A stretch of DNA of 64,000 nucleotides from Pandoraea sp. PE-S2T-3 (GCF_002179965.1 NZ_NGUQ01000013.1:1-64000); one strand, 5' to 3'. Positions 16,948 through 27,337 are shown, numbered from the stretch's first letter. Program-made: numbers and translations. Notes: generated by a model from the sequence alone, not told the origin.

Positions 16948-19752
16948 ATGACGGCGCCCCTCCCTCCTCCTGCCGGCGGCAGCGGCAGCGATATCGGCAG
17001 CAACAGCACCGTGCCCGTCGTGCATGTGACGGGCGTGACCCTGCGTTACGGCCGAAAGACTGTCGCGCTCGACGATGTCTCGATCGACATCCCCCCGAAC
17101 CGCATGGTCGGCCTGATCGGCCCGGACGGCGTGGGCAAGTCCACGCTGCTCTCGCTGATTGCCGGCGCGCGCGCGGTACAGACGGGGACCGTGGAAGCGC
17201 TCGGCGGTGACATGGCCAGCAAGGTGCACCGTGACCTCGTGTGCCCGCGCATCGCCTACATGCCGCAGGGGCTCGGCAAGAACCTGTATCCCACGCTCTC
17301 CGTCGAAGAGAACCTGCAATTCTTCGCGCGCCTGTTCGGGCACGACGCCGCCGAGCGTCGCCGCCGTATCGACGACCTCACGCGCAGCACCGGGCTGCAC
17401 CCCTTCCTCGCGCGGCCTGCGGGCAAGCTCTCGGGCGGCATGAAGCAGAAGCTCGGTCTGTGCTGCGCGCTGATTCACGATCCCGATCTGCTGATTCTCG
17501 ACGAGCCGACGACCGGCGTCGATCCGCTCGCCCGCGCACAGTTCTGGGATCTGATTGCACGCATTCGCCGCGAGCGGCCGACCATGAGCGTGATCGTCGC
17601 CACGGCCTATATGGACGAGGCTCAGCGCTTTGACTGGCTGGTGGCGATGGACGCGGGCAAGGTGCTCGCCACCGGCACACCGGCCGAACTGCTCGCCCGC
17701 ACACATCGCGACAATCTCGAAGCGGCGTTCATCGATCTGCTGCCCGACGACAAGAAACTCGGTTACGAGCCCGTCGTCATCCCGCCGCTGCACATCGACG
17801 AACACACCGAGATTGCGATCGAAGCCAAGGGCCTGACGATGCGCTTCGGCGATTTCGTGGCGGTCGATCATGTGGATTTCCGCATTCAGCGCGGCGAGAT
17901 TTTCGGCTTTCTCGGCTCGAACGGTTGCGGCAAGTCGACCACCATGAAAATGCTCACCGGCCTGCTCGAAGCCAGCGAGGGCCAAGCGCGGCTGTTCGGT
18001 CGCGAGGTCAATCCGAAAGACATCGATACGCGCCGTCGCGTGGGTTACATGTCGCAGGCGTTCTCGCTCTATACCGAGCTGACCGTGCATCAGAATCTGG
18101 TGCTGCACGCGCGCCTGTTTCACGTGCCCGAGGCGGAAGTGAGCGCGCGGGTGGACGAGATGGTGCTGCGCTTCGGTCTGGCCGACGTGCTCGACGCCCT
18201 GCCCGACAGCATTCCGCTAGGCATGCGTCAGCGCCTGTCGCTCGCGGTCGCGATGGTGCATCAGCCCGAGCTGCTGATTCTTGATGAACCGACGTCCGGC
18301 GTCGATCCGGTAGCGCGCGACAATTTCTGGCGCCTGTTGGTGGAACTATCGCGGCGCGACCGCGTGACGATCTTCATCTCAACGCACTTCATGAACGAGG
18401 CCGACCGCTGCGACCGCATCTCGCTGATGCACGCCGGGCGCGTGCTGGTCTCGGACCCGCCCGCCAAGATTACGAAAGACAAGGGCGCCGCGACGCTGGA
18501 GCAGGCGTTCATCGAATATCTCGTGGAAGCGGGCGGCGGCACACCTGAAGCGCCCGAGTCGCCCGAATCGCCGAAGACCGAACCGGCTGCCGCAGCGCCC
18601 ATTGAGACCGCACACGCGCAGCACAAAGCGTTTTCGTTCGGCCGCATGACCAGCTATCTTTGGCGCGAAACACTGGAGTTGCAGCGCGACCCCGTGCGCG
18701 CCACGCTGGCACTCGTCGGCTCGCTGGTGTTGATGCTGGTGATGGGCTACGGCATCAGCATGGACGTGGAAGACCTGCGCTACGCCGTGCTTGATCGTGA
18801 CCAGACCACACTGAGTCAGAACTACGCCCTCAATATCGCGGGCTCGCGCTACTTCATCGAGCAGCCGCCGATTGTCGATTACGACGATATGGACCGGCGC
18901 CTGCGTGACGGCGAACTGGCACTGGCGATCGAAATTCCCCCGGGCTTTGCCCGCGACGTATCGCGCGGCAAGAACGTGCAGATCGGCGCGTGGATCGACG
19001 GCGCGATGCCGATGCGTGCCGAGACCGTGCAAGGTTACGTGCAGGGCATGCACCAGAACTGGCTGGCCGATCAGTCGTTGCGACGCCTTGGCCAGCGCGC
19101 GACCGCCTCGCTCGACATCGAGACACGCTATCGCTACAACCCGGACGTGAAGAGTCTGCCGGCCATGGTGCCCGCCGTCATTCCGTTGTTGCTGCTGATG
19201 CTGCCGGCGATGCTCACGGCGCTGTCCGTCGTGCGCGAGAAGGAACTCGGGTCGATCCTGAACCTGTATGTCACGCCGGTCACCCGCACCGAATTTCTCA
19301 TCGGTAAACAGATTCCGTACGTGGCGCTCGCCATGCTGAATTTTCTGCTCATGGCGCTGATCGCCGTGACGCTTTTCGGCGTGCCGATCAAGGGCAGCTT
19401 CTTCACGTTGCTCACGGCCATCTTCATCTTCAACGTGGTTGCCACAGGCATCGGCCTGCTCGCGTCCACCTTCACCCGCAGCCAGATCGCGGCCCTGTTC
19501 TTCACGATGATCGGCACCATGATCCCGGCGATTCAGTTCTCGGGCATGCTCACGCCGGTGCCGTCGATGGAGGGCTCGGGCCGGTTCATCGGCGAGATCT
19601 ACCCGGCGACCTACATGCTGATCATCAGCCGGGGCGTCTTCAACAAGGCGCTCGGGTTTGCTGACCTCGGCAATGCCTTCTGGCCGATGCTCGTCGCCGT
19701 GCCCGTCATTCTGGGCGCCACGATCCTGCTGCTCAAGAAACAGGACAAATGA
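16948..19752 (+). CDS. rbbA: RbbA-type fused ABC exporter (two ATPase domains plus permease)
   Basis: A 934-residue protein with ABC domain 1 (about 20-240; Walker [10 protein letters not shown], signature LSGGMKQKL, Walker [14 protein letters not shown]). ABC domain 2 follows (about 295-530; Walker [11 protein letters not shown], a degenerate signature IPLGMRQRL, Walker [14 protein letters not shown]), then an ABC-2 permease domain (about 570-930) with six or so membrane spans. The organisation and the unusual second signature match E. coli RbbA (YhiH), described as a ribosome-associated ATPase. With HlyD and OMF partners next to it an export role is more likely. A Glu/Pro/Ser linker lies near residue 535. 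Its stop overlaps the next start by 4 bp. Confidence 0.9.
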   Translation: MTAPLPPPAGGSGSDIGSNSTVPVVHVTGVTLRYGRKTVALDDVSIDIPPNRMVGLIGPDGVGKSTLLSLIAGARAVQTGTVEALGGDMASKVHRDLVCPRIAYMPQGLGKNLYPTLSVEENLQFFARLFGHDAAERRRRIDDLTRSTGLHPFLARPAGKLSGGMKQKLGLCCALIHDPDLLILDEPTTGVDPLARAQFWDLIARIRRERPTMSVIVATAYMDEAQRFDWLVAMDAGKVLATGTPAELLARTHRDNLEAAFIDLLPDDKKLGYEPVVIPPLHIDEHTEIAIEAKGLTMRFGDFVAVDHVDFRIQRGEIFGFLGSNGCGKSTTMKMLTGLLEASEGQARLFGREVNPKDIDTRRRVGYMSQAFSLYTELTVHQNLVLHARLFHVPEAEVSARVDEMVLRFGLADVLDALPDSIPLGMRQRLSLAVAMVHQPELLILDEPTSGVDPVARDNFWRLLVELSRRDRVTIFISTHFMNEADRCDRISLMHAGRVLVSDPPAKITKDKGAATLEQAFIEYLVEAGGGTPEAPESPESPKTEPAAAAPIETAHAQHKAFSFGRMTSYLWRETLELQRDPVRATLALVGSLVLMLVMGYGISMDVEDLRYAVLDRDQTTLSQNYALNIAGSRYFIEQPPIVDYDDMDRRLRDGELALAIEIPPGFARDVSRGKNVQIGAWIDGAMPMRAETVQGYVQGMHQNWLADQSLRRLGQRATASLDIETRYRYNPDVKSLPAMVPAVIPLLLLMLPAMLTALSVVREKELGSILNLYVTPVTRTEFLIGKQIPYVALAMLNFLLMALIAVTLFGVPIKGSFFTLLTAIFIFNVVATGIGLLASTFTRSQIAALFFTMIGTMIPAIQFSGMLTPVPSMEGSGRFIGEIYPATYMLIISRGVFNKALGFADLGNAFWPMLVAVPVILGATILLLKKQDK

Positions 19753-20990
19753 TGGCGAGCCCCTCGACCCCTCAATCGCCAACGCCGCCGGCACCCCCGA
19801 CACCTCCTGCCGCGCCAGCGCAAACCCCGGCAGGCGCGAACAAGCCGCGTCGCTCGCACGCGTGGCGGCGGCATCTGGCCAACATCTACCGCCTTGGCGT
19901 GAAAGAGCTGTGGAGTCTGGTGCGCGACCCGATGATGCTCGTGCTCATCATCTACACGTTCACGGCCTCGGTGTATTCGTCGGCCACGGCGCAGCCCGAC
20001 ACGCTGCACCTCGCGCCGATCGCCATCGTCGACGAAGACGCGTCACCGTTGTCCGCACGCATCGTCTCCGCGTTCTACCCGCCGCAGTTCACGCAGCCGC
20101 GCATGATCAGTGCCGACGCCGTGGACCGGGGCATGGACGAGGGCGCTTACACCTTCGCGCTGAACATTCCGCCGAACTTTCAGGCCGACGTGCTCGCGGG
20201 ACGTCATGCGGAAGTGCAGTTGAACGTGGACGCCACGCGCATGAGTCAGGCGTTCTCGGGCAGCGGTTACGTGCAGCAGATCGTGTCGGCGGAAGTGCGG
20301 GAATTCGTCCAGCGATACCGATCGAATGCGGAGCTGCCGGTGGAACTGGCGTTGCGCGTGCGCTTCAATCCGACGCTGGAGCGGGCGTGGTTCGGCGCGC
20401 TCATGCAGATCATCAACAACATCACGATGCTGTCGATCATCCTCACCGGAGCCGCCCTGATTCGCGAGCGGGAGCACGGCACCATCGAGCATTTGCTCGT
20501 CATGCCGGTGACACCGACCGAGATCATGCTGGCGAAAGTCTGGTCGATGGGGATGGTGGTGCTGATCGCCGCCGCCATGTCGCTCTGGCTGATCGTGAGC
20601 GGCGCGCTGCACGTGCCGATCGGCGGGTCGGTGGCGCTGTTCTTGTTAGGAGCCACGCTGCACCTGTTTGCGACCACGTCGATGGGCATCTTTCTGGCGA
20701 CGCTGGCCCGCTCGATGCCGCAGTTCGGCATGTTGCTGATTCTGGTACTGCTGCCGTTGCAAATGCTCTCGGGCGGGAACACCCCGCGCGAAAGCATGCC
20801 GAAGGTGGTGCAGGACATCATGCTCGCAGCACCCACGACGCACTTCGTCGAGCTGGGGCAGGCGATCCTGTTCCGAGGCGCCGGGATCGGCGTCGTGTGG
20901 GTGCAGTTCGTGGCGCTGGCCGTGATTGGCGCCGTGTTCTTCGCCATCTCGCTGCGACGTTTTCGCCGCACGCTCAGTTCGATGGCTTGA
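19749..20990 (+). CDS. ABC-2 type permease (YhhJ-like)
   Basis: A 413-residue membrane protein. The first 40 residues are Pro/Ala-rich. One span (about 58-78) is followed by a periplasmic domain of about 150 residues, then five or six spans with the ABC-2 signature [23 protein letters not shown]. It overlaps the rbbA stop in ATGA, so the two are translationally coupled. E. coli yhhJ has the same place after rbbA. It probably supplies the second permease half of the exporter. The substrate is unknown. Confidence 0.92.
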   Translation: MMASPSTPQSPTPPAPPTPPAAPAQTPAGANKPRRSHAWRRHLANIYRLGVKELWSLVRDPMMLVLIIYTFTASVYSSATAQPDTLHLAPIAIVDEDASPLSARIVSAFYPPQFTQPRMISADAVDRGMDEGAYTFALNIPPNFQADVLAGRHAEVQLNVDATRMSQAFSGSGYVQQIVSAEVREFVQRYRSNAELPVELALRVRFNPTLERAWFGALMQIINNITMLSIILTGAALIREREHGTIEHLLVMPVTPTEIMLAKVWSMGMVVLIAAAMSLWLIVSGALHVPIGGSVALFLLGATLHLFATTSMGIFLATLARSMPQFGMLLILVLLPLQMLSGGNTPRESMPKVVQDIMLAAPTTHFVELGQAILFRGAGIGVVWVQFVALAVIGAVFFAISLRRFRRTLSSMA

Positions 20991-21095
20991 TGTTGGTAAC
21001 AGAGGTAGCGCGGGCATCACCGGGGTCTCTGGTGACGCCTGCGCGCTCACAGCATCCGCCAAGCCCTGTCATGCCGGATTTGCGAGGTCATTGCC

Positions 21096-23516
21096 ATGCC
21101 TGCCAAGTCGTCTGCCGCACTCCAACGCCGAACGTCCCGCGCGACGTCTTCTACCGCCGCCGCATCGGCGGCTTCCACTGATATGCCGTGGCTCGCCGCC
21201 AATCCGTGGCTCGACAATATGCCGTGGATGGCTGCCGCTGCCGAATATGCGGTCGACGCGTGGCAGCGCAGCGTGCTCTTCGCAGACGTGATGCGTCAGC
21301 GCGGCAATCAGTATCAGGAACATCTGGCCGAATCGGCACCGAACGTGCTCGACTTCCCGTCGGAGGTGATTCTCGATGGTCACGATCTGCCGCGCCCGTG
21401 CAACTACTGCCTGATGCGGATTCAACCGCCCGACGACGCGCCGACGCTGCCTAACGCGCGCCCGTTCGTCGTGGTCGATCCGCGCGCGGGCCACGGTCCG
21501 GGCATCGGTGGCTTCAAGCCCGACAGTGAAATCGGTGCCGCCCTGAGGGCCGGTCATCCCTGCTATTTCGTCGGCTTTCTGCCCGACCCTGTGCCCGGCC
21601 AGACGGTCGAAGACGTGATGCATGCGGAAGCGGCGTTCCTTGAGAAGGTCATCTCGATGCACCCCGAGGGGGCGGGCAAGCCGGCTGTGATCGGCAATTG
21701 TCAGGCGGGCTGGCAGGTGCTGATGACGGCGGCCATGCGCCCCGAGCTGTTCGGCCCGATCATCGTGGCCGGAGCGCCGCTCTCGTACTGGGCGGGCTGG
21801 CGCGGACGCAATCCCATGCGTTATTCCGGCGGCCTGCTGGGCGGCAGTTGGCTCACGGCGCTCACGAGCGATCTCGGCGATGGCCGCTTCGACGGGGCAT
21901 GGCTCGTGCAGAACTTCGAGAATCTCGACCCGGCCAACACGCTGTGGCGCAAGAAATACCACCTGTACGCCAATGTCGACACGGAGGCCCCGCGCTATCT
22001 CGGTTTCGAGAAGTACTGGGGCGGGCATGTGTTTCTCAACGCGGTGGAGATGCAGTACATCGTCGACAACCTGTTCGTCGGCAACCGGCTCACCAGCGCC
22101 GAGCTGATCACGAGCGACGGTATCCGGCTCGACCTGCGCAACATCCGCTCGCCGATCGTGGTGTTTTGCTCGTACGGCGACAACATCACCCCGCCGCCTC
22201 AGGCACTCGGCTTCATCACCGATATGTATCGCGACGACGCGGAAGTGTTCAGCCACGATCAGACCATCGTGTACGCCACGCACGACAGCATCGGCCATCT
22301 GGGCATCTTCGTCTCGAGCAGCACGGGGCGTAAGGAGCACCGCAAGTTCGTCAACAACATCGATCTGATCGACGTGCTGCCGGCCGGCATCTATCAGGCG
22401 CAGATTGCCGACAAGACCGCCGATACGCCGCATCGGGAGTTGATCGACGGCGACTATGTGATGTCGATCCAGCGGCGCAGCATCGAAGACGTGCGCGCCA
22501 TCGTGCAGCCGGACACCGAGAGCGACCGGCGCTTTGCGGCCGTGGCGCATCTGTCGGATATCAATCTCGGCCTGTACCGGAGTCTCGTGCAGCCGTGGGT
22601 GCAGGCAATGGTCACGCCCAACTCGGCGTACTGGATGCGCATGCTGCATCCGCTTCGCGTGAGTTACGAAATGTGGTCGGATCGCAATCCGTTTGCCGCG
22701 CCGATTGCCGAGAAAGCCGAGCGCATTCGCGAGACCCGGCAGCCGGTGTCGCCGGACAATCCCTTCCTCGCGTTTCAGACCGCCATGTCGACGGCCATCG
22801 AGCAGTCGCTCAACTTCTATCGCGATATCCGTGACGACGGCTACGAGAAGGCTTTCGAGCTGATCTACGGTCAGCCGTGGGTGCAGGCGCTCGCGGGGTT
22901 GCACGGCAGCGACGGGGCGGCGGTGCGCGTGCATCCGGGCACCTCGCCGGAGCACATTGCGTTCGTGAAAGAAGCACTGGCCAATCGTCAGCACGAACTG
23001 CATCACGGCGGCGCACTGGAGGCAGGGATTCGCGCGCTGCTGTGGGTGCATCGTCTGCATGGCGAGGCCGATGAGCGGCAATTCAATCTGGCGCGGTCGC
23101 TGCCGCGCAGCGAACGGGACATTCCCATCGAAAGTTTCCGCGAGATGATCCGCCGGCAGGCAGGCTTGCTGCGGATGTCGCCGGACGCCGCCATGAACGC
23201 CATTCCCGGCATGCTGGCGCACGCCTCGCCCGAACACATCCGTCTGGTGGCGAAGGCGGTGAAGGATCTCAGCTTCGCGGTGCCGATCGACGGCGACGAG
23301 CAAAGTGATCTGGAACGGGTTCTGGCGGTCTTCGAAGACGCCGCCTTGAAGCAGGAACCCAAGCAGGCACAGAAGCAGGCAACAAAGCGGACACCCGCTG
23401 CGGCGCCCCGCAAACGCACGACGGCGGTCAAGAAAAGCGCCCCAGTGGTGACGAAAGCCGCGACGAAACCTGCGACGAAAGCCACTACGGCCCGGAAGCC
23501 GAAAAAGGGCGCCTGA
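21096..23516 (+). CDS. DUF3141 alpha/beta hydrolase with PhaC-like triad and histone-like tail
   Basis: An 806-residue protein of the DUF3141 family, function unknown. It carries a polyhydroxyalkanoate-synthase-like active site: a nucleophile box GNCQAGW with Cys202, an acid in GDNITPP (Asp362) and a histidine in IGHLGIF (His401). This order and spacing suit an alpha/beta hydrolase. The N-terminal 30 residues are Ser/Ala/Thr-rich. The last 53 residues (about 754-806) are a Lys/Ala/Pro/Thr tail like histone H1 or PHA-granule/nucleoid proteins such as PhaM. GAGGT precedes the ATG. It follows the exporter by 105 bp in the same orientation. A granule-bound or nucleoid-bound thioesterase or acyltransferase is possible, not shown. 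Confidence 0.8.
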   Translation: MPAKSSAALQRRTSRATSSTAAASAASTDMPWLAANPWLDNMPWMAAAAEYAVDAWQRSVLFADVMRQRGNQYQEHLAESAPNVLDFPSEVILDGHDLPRPCNYCLMRIQPPDDAPTLPNARPFVVVDPRAGHGPGIGGFKPDSEIGAALRAGHPCYFVGFLPDPVPGQTVEDVMHAEAAFLEKVISMHPEGAGKPAVIGNCQAGWQVLMTAAMRPELFGPIIVAGAPLSYWAGWRGRNPMRYSGGLLGGSWLTALTSDLGDGRFDGAWLVQNFENLDPANTLWRKKYHLYANVDTEAPRYLGFEKYWGGHVFLNAVEMQYIVDNLFVGNRLTSAELITSDGIRLDLRNIRSPIVVFCSYGDNITPPPQALGFITDMYRDDAEVFSHDQTIVYATHDSIGHLGIFVSSSTGRKEHRKFVNNIDLIDVLPAGIYQAQIADKTADTPHRELIDGDYVMSIQRRSIEDVRAIVQPDTESDRRFAAVAHLSDINLGLYRSLVQPWVQAMVTPNSAYWMRMLHPLRVSYEMWSDRNPFAAPIAEKAERIRETRQPVSPDNPFLAFQTAMSTAIEQSLNFYRDIRDDGYEKAFELIYGQPWVQALAGLHGSDGAAVRVHPGTSPEHIAFVKEALANRQHELHHGGALEAGIRALLWVHRLHGEADERQFNLARSLPRSERDIPIESFREMIRRQAGLLRMSPDAAMNAIPGMLAHASPEHIRLVAKAVKDLSFAVPIDGDEQSDLERVLAVFEDAALKQEPKQAQKQATKRTPAAAPRKRTTAVKKSAPVVTKAATKPATKATTARKPKKGA

Positions 23517-23523
23517 GCGTCGC

Positions 23524-23551
23524 ATTCTGCCCCCTGACCGGGGGGCAGAAT
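23524..23551. terminator. Hairpin after the DUF3141 gene
   Basis: ATTCTGCCCCC-tgaccg-GGGGGCAGAAT, a perfect 11-bp stem 8 bp after the stop codon. No T-run follows, so it is a possible terminator or 3' stabiliser. Confidence 0.5.
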
Positions 23552-23667
23552 CATCGAATGACGGGCCCAGTCGCGCGCACATTCTTGCGAGAAATGGCCC
23601 GATCACGCGAGAAATTCGCCGTTTGACCGCTTTTTGCGACACCCCGCCCACGAGCAACGGCGGTTAC

Positions 23668-23676
23668 TGCTACAAT
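23668..23676 (+). promoter_or_regulatory. Extended -10 promoter for trpGDC
   Basis: TGC-TACAAT at 23668-23676 is a good extended -10. No -35 box with normal spacing is visible (TTGACC at 23623 is too far). The start of transcription would fall about 23683, only a few bases before the leader-peptide ATG, giving a nearly leaderless leader ORF. Confidence 0.55.
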
Positions 23677-23686
23677 CGCCGTCACT

Positions 23687-23755
23687 ATGAAGTCGATTCA
23701 GTCTTCCTCCCTCCTCTGGTCGTCCCTGACCGTCGCCCTGCGCTGGTGGCGGTAA
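23687..23755 (+). CDS. Second Trp-rich leader peptide, upstream of trpG
   Basis: A 22-codon ORF, ATG at 23687 and TAA at 23753-23755, beginning MKSIQSSS and ending ALRWWR. Tryptophans are W11, W20 and W21; the tandem Trp pair sits two codons before the stop. It has no Shine-Dalgarno site but begins within a few bases of the predicted transcript start. The Trp pair and stop lie inside a perfect hairpin (23746-23763), the arrangement of an attenuator leader. It is 133 bp before trpG. Confidence 0.7.
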   Translation: MKSIQSSSLLWSSLTVALRWWR

Positions 23756-23824
23756 CCCGCCACGTCTATCTCATCCCCATAGCGCCCTCCCCCGCGGACC
23801 GCGAAGTCAATGTGGGGGCACGCT
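23746..23824 (+). promoter_or_regulatory. Probable attenuator hairpins before trpG
   Basis: GTGGCGG-taac-CCGCCAC (23746-23763) covers the Trp-Trp codons and the stop of the leader ORF. A second structure, 23781-23824, pairs AGCG with CGCT and CCCCC with GGGGG around an inner CGCG-gac-CGCG stem. A ribosome stalled at the Trp codons would block the first hairpin. The second lacks a T-run, so the regulatory output is uncertain. Confidence 0.5.
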
Positions 23825-23888
23825 CAGGGGAAATTCGCAAATCTCACGCGTTCGACATTTCAATGTCACCAGACGAACAGGGACCATC

Positions 23889-24476
23889 ATGCTGCTGATG
23901 ATCGACAACTACGACTCGTTTACCTACAACATCGTCCAGTACTTCGGTGAGTTAGGCGAAGACGTGCGCGTCTTCCGTAACGACGAGATCACGCTCGACG
24001 CCATCGCCGAGCTCTCCCCCGACCGCATTTGCCTCTCGCCCGGCCCTAGCTGCCCGGCCAACGCCGGCATCACGCTCGACGTGCTCAAGCGCTTTGCGGG
24101 CGAAATTCCGATTCTCGGCGTCTGCCTCGGCCATCAGGCCATCGGCGAAGCCTTCGGCGGCAAGGTCATCCGCGCCCAGCAGATCATGCACGGCAAGGTG
24201 AGCGAGATCGAAACCACGCAACAAGGCGTGTTCGCCGATCTGCCCAAGCGTTTTACCGTCACCCGCTATCACTCGCTGGCCATCGAGCGCGACTCGCTGC
24301 CCGATTGCCTCGAAGTGACCGCCTGGACCGACGACGGTGAAATCATGGGCGTGCGCCACAAGACGCTCGACGTCGAAGGCGTGCAGTTCCACCCGGAGTC
24401 GATTCTCTCGGAACACGGCCACGCCGTGCTGCGCAATTTCCTGCAAGCCGCGCCGCGTGTGGCGCAGGCCGCCTGA
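23889..24476 (+). CDS. trpG: Anthranilate synthase component II (glutamine amidotransferase)
   Basis: A 195-residue class-I glutamine amidotransferase that passes ammonia from glutamine to TrpE. The catalytic cysteine is Cys79 in [15 protein letters not shown], and the His-Glu pair is in [18 protein letters not shown] forms the oxyanion region. CAGGGA precedes the ATG. The protein is also able to act as PabA in many bacteria, and no separate pabA is in the window. It heads the trpGDC group, separated from trpE. Confidence 0.95.
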   Translation: MLLMIDNYDSFTYNIVQYFGELGEDVRVFRNDEITLDAIAELSPDRICLSPGPSCPANAGITLDVLKRFAGEIPILGVCLGHQAIGEAFGGKVIRAQQIMHGKVSEIETTQQGVFADLPKRFTVTRYHSLAIERDSLPDCLEVTAWTDDGEIMGVRHKTLDVEGVQFHPESILSEHGHAVLRNFLQAAPRVAQAA

Positions 24477-24615
24477 ATTCGGCGCAGCGCTGCACCCCGA
24501 GCGATTTCGAATGACATGAGCAGGTTGTCCGGCATCGATGCCGGCACCTGACGGACAAGACAGCGGATCGCCGCGACAACCGCGCGGCCGACCCGGCAGA
24601 GGAGAGAAGTCTTCC

Positions 24616-25644
24616 ATGATTACCCCGCAAGAAGCCCTGCAACGCACGATCGAACACCGCGAAATCTTTCACGACGAGATGCTCCATCTGATGCGTCTCA
24701 TCATGAAAGGCGAAATCTCGCCGGTCATGTCGGCCGCCATCATCACCGGCCTGCGCGTGAAGAAGGAAACCATCGGCGAGATCGCTGCGGCCGCGCAAGT
24801 AATGCGTGAATTCGCCAATCACGTCGACGCCCCGGCCGACGAGCATTTCGTCGATATCGTGGGCACCGGCGGCGATGTGTCGCACACGTTCAATATCTCC
24901 ACGGCATCGATGTTTGTCGCCGCCGGCGCGGGCGCGAAGGTCGCGAAGCACGGCAATCGCGGCGTGAGTTCGAAGTCGGGCAGCGCCGACGTGCTCGAAG
25001 CGCTGGGCGTGAACATCATGCTCTCGCCCGAGCAAGTGGCCGAGTGCCTGCGTGAAGTCGGCATCGGCTTCATGTTCGCGCCGAACCATCACCCGGCAAT
25101 GAAAAACGTGGCTGCCATCCGCAAGGAAATGGGCGTGCGCACGATCTTCAACATCCTCGGCCCGCTGACCAACCCGGCCGGCGCACCGAATCAGTTGATG
25201 GGCGTATTCCACCCCGATCTGGTTGGTATTCAGGTGCGCGTGATGCAGCGTCTGGGCGCGGAGCACGTGCTCGTCGTCTACGGCAAGGACGGCATGGACG
25301 AGGTGTCGCTGGGCGCATCCACGGTCGTGGGTGAGCTCAAGGACGGCAAGGTCACGGAATACGAAATTCACCCGGAAGACTTCGGTTTGCAGATGGTGAG
25401 CAACCGCAGCCTGAAAGTGGGTAGCGCCGACGAGTCGAAGACGATGCTGCTTGAAGCGCTCGACGACAAGGCGGGCACCGCACGCGAAATCGTGGCACTC
25501 AACGCGGGCACGGCGCTGTATGCCGCCAATCGCGCAGCGTCGATCGGCGACGGCATCCGCATGGCACGCGAGTCCATCACGAGCGGTGCCGCGCGCGCAA
25601 AACTCGACGAGTTCGTGACGTTCACGCAACGATTCAAATCGTAA
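24616..25644 (+). CDS. trpD: Anthranilate phosphoribosyltransferase
   Basis: A 342-residue enzyme joining anthranilate to phosphoribosyl pyrophosphate, the second step of the pathway. The PRPP-binding motif [14 protein letters not shown] lies near residue 83, [21 protein letters not shown] near 111 and the anthranilate-site [10 protein letters not shown] near 170. I chose the ATG before ITPQEALQR because it is preceded by GAGGAG and family proteins begin there; 26 in-frame upstream residues are not protein-like. Confidence 0.95.
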   Translation: MITPQEALQRTIEHREIFHDEMLHLMRLIMKGEISPVMSAAIITGLRVKKETIGEIAAAAQVMREFANHVDAPADEHFVDIVGTGGDVSHTFNISTASMFVAAGAGAKVAKHGNRGVSSKSGSADVLEALGVNIMLSPEQVAECLREVGIGFMFAPNHHPAMKNVAAIRKEMGVRTIFNILGPLTNPAGAPNQLMGVFHPDLVGIQVRVMQRLGAEHVLVVYGKDGMDEVSLGASTVVGELKDGKVTEYEIHPEDFGLQMVSNRSLKVGSADESKTMLLEALDDKAGTAREIVALNAGTALYAANRAASIGDGIRMARESITSGAARAKLDEFVTFTQRFKS

Positions 25645-25715
25645 TCTGACGGTCAGACGTTGAACGTGTCACGTCGACGTCCGACCCACTATTGAAGCCC
25701 GAAATACTGATCGCC

Positions 25716-26528
25716 ATGTCTACCGTTCTCGACAAAATCCTGGCCGTGAAGGCCGAAGAAGTTGCCGCCGCCAAGCGCGCCCGCGACCTGATCAGCCTGC
25801 GCCGCGATGCCGAAGCCACCGTGGGCGACAGCGAGTTGCGCACGCGCGACTTCGTGGGTTCGCTGCGCACGAAGATCGACGGCGGGTTGTCCGGCGTGAT
25901 TGCCGAAATCAAGAAAGCGAGTCCGTCGAAGGGCGTGATTCGCGAGAACTTCGTGCCGCCGGCCATCGCCGAGTCGTATCAGCGTGGCGGGGCCGCGTGT
26001 CTGTCGGTACTGACGGACGAGCAGTTCTTCCAAGGCAAGACCGAGTATCTGAAGGCCGCGCGCGCCGCGTGCGATCTGCCGGTGCTTCGCAAAGACTTCA
26101 TGATCGACGCCTATCAGGTGTATGAAGCCCGCGAGATGGGGGCGGACTGCATTCTGCTGATCGCCGCAGCACTGGAACTGGCGCATATGCGCGATCTGGA
26201 AGCGCAGGCGCACGAGCTGGGTATGGCGGTGCTGGTGGAAGTGCACAACGGTCGCGAGCTCGATGCGGGCCTCGAGTTGAGCACGCCGCTGCTGGGCATC
26301 AACAATCGAAACCTGCATAACTTCGAAGTCACGCTGGACACCACGCTGGGTCTGCTCAAACACATTCCGCAGGATCGTCTGGTGGTGACGGAGTCGGGCA
26401 TCCTGTCGCGTGACGACGTGACGCGCATGCGCGCGGCCAACGTCAACGCCTTTCTCGTCGGCGAAGCCTTCATGCGTGCGCCCGAGCCGGGCGATGCCCT
26501 CGCCACGCTGTTCGACATGCCGCGCTGA
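25716..26528 (+). CDS. trpC: Indole-3-glycerol phosphate synthase
   Basis: A 270-residue TIM-barrel enzyme closing the indole ring. Family motifs are [13 protein letters not shown] (near residue 67), [28 protein letters not shown] and INNRNL, with VVTESGI near the C-terminus. It follows trpD by 71 bp and is the last trp gene here. trpF, trpB and trpA must be elsewhere, as is usual in this group. Confidence 0.95.
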   Translation: MSTVLDKILAVKAEEVAAAKRARDLISLRRDAEATVGDSELRTRDFVGSLRTKIDGGLSGVIAEIKKASPSKGVIRENFVPPAIAESYQRGGAACLSVLTDEQFFQGKTEYLKAARAACDLPVLRKDFMIDAYQVYEAREMGADCILLIAAALELAHMRDLEAQAHELGMAVLVEVHNGRELDAGLELSTPLLGINNRNLHNFEVTLDTTLGLLKHIPQDRLVVTESGILSRDDVTRMRAANVNAFLVGEAFMRAPEPGDALATLFDMPR

Positions 26529-26542
26529 TACAGGAGCGGCCC

Positions 26543-27238
26543 ATGGCCATCGAACGCGAACTCAAACTTGCCCTGCCGGGCGATCTCCCCACCGCACGCG
26601 CCGACGCCCTCATCGCGCATCTCGATCACCTGCCCGGTGCCGAGGCGCGAGGCGAACGCCATCTCGTGAACCGCTATTTCGATACGCCAACGCTTGCGCT
26701 GTCGCGCGCCAAGGCGGCCTTGCGTCTGCGCTTCGTCGCGCGCGACGGTCATCCGGGACAGTGGCTGCAAACGTTGAAATCGGTCGGTGAAGCGCGCGAC
26801 GGCTTGCATGTGCGCCACGAGTGGGAACAGCCGGTCAAGGGCGAGGCACTGGAGCTTGATGCGCTGATCGCCGCGTGCGACGTTCCGGCGACGGCGGCGA
26901 TGCTGCGCGACGAAGGCGCGAGCGTGGTTGCCCAGTTCGAGACGAACTTCGTGCGGCGGTTGTGGCGCTACGTTGCGGGTGACGGGACCGCGGTGGAGAT
27001 TGCCTTCGATCGTGGCGAAGTCGCCGTCGAAGCCAATGGCCAGCGTCACACGGCACCGCTGCTGGAAGTCGAACTGGAATTGCTCGAAGCGCCCGATGAC
27101 GACCGCAACGCTCAGGGCGAGCGCATTCTCTTCGCGCTGTCGCAGGACCTGCGGCAAGTGCTGCCCGAGCTGCACAGCGACGACGTGAGCAAGGCGCAAC
27201 GCGGCTATCGTCTGCGCCAGAAGGTGCTCGGCGGCTGA
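26543..27238 (+). CDS. CYTH-domain protein (probable inorganic triphosphatase)
   Basis: A 231-residue CYTH-domain protein, similar to the N-terminal part of E. coli YgiF. The signature ExExK is E4-R-E6-L-K8. Further charged tunnel positions are seen as RYFDTPTLAL, ALRLRF, LQTLKS and, near the end, VELELLEA. Proteins of this group hydrolyse inorganic triphosphate. It lacks the C-terminal CHAD domain found in many relatives. AGGAG lies 7 bp before the ATG, 14 bp after trpC, so it may be co-transcribed. Confidence 0.88.
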   Translation: MAIERELKLALPGDLPTARADALIAHLDHLPGAEARGERHLVNRYFDTPTLALSRAKAALRLRFVARDGHPGQWLQTLKSVGEARDGLHVRHEWEQPVKGEALELDALIAACDVPATAAMLRDEGASVVAQFETNFVRRLWRYVAGDGTAVEIAFDRGEVAVEANGQRHTAPLLEVELELLEAPDDDRNAQGERILFALSQDLRQVLPELHSDDVSKAQRGYRLRQKVLGG

Positions 27239-27337
27239 CGCCGTTGAGCGGGCGCAACCGTCGCGACGCGCTGATGGGACAACGCCTGACGGGCGTCGTC
27301 TGCCTTCCGAATTCACGCATTTCAAAAGACCTATCGC

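Noticed and set aside
14254-23516. Block between trpE and trpG considered as a recent mobile element
   Set aside because: No integrase, transposase, terminal repeats or clear base-composition change; genes look native.
21069-23657. 862-residue minus-strand ORF opposite the DUF3141 gene
   Set aside because: Long only because stops are rare in this frame at high GC; composition is shadow-like, and the plus strand has a catalytic triad and ribosome-binding site.
23623-23898. 91-codon plus-strand ORF covering the trpG leader region
   Set aside because: It is in a different frame from the Trp leader, has no ribosome-binding site, and its composition is not protein-like.
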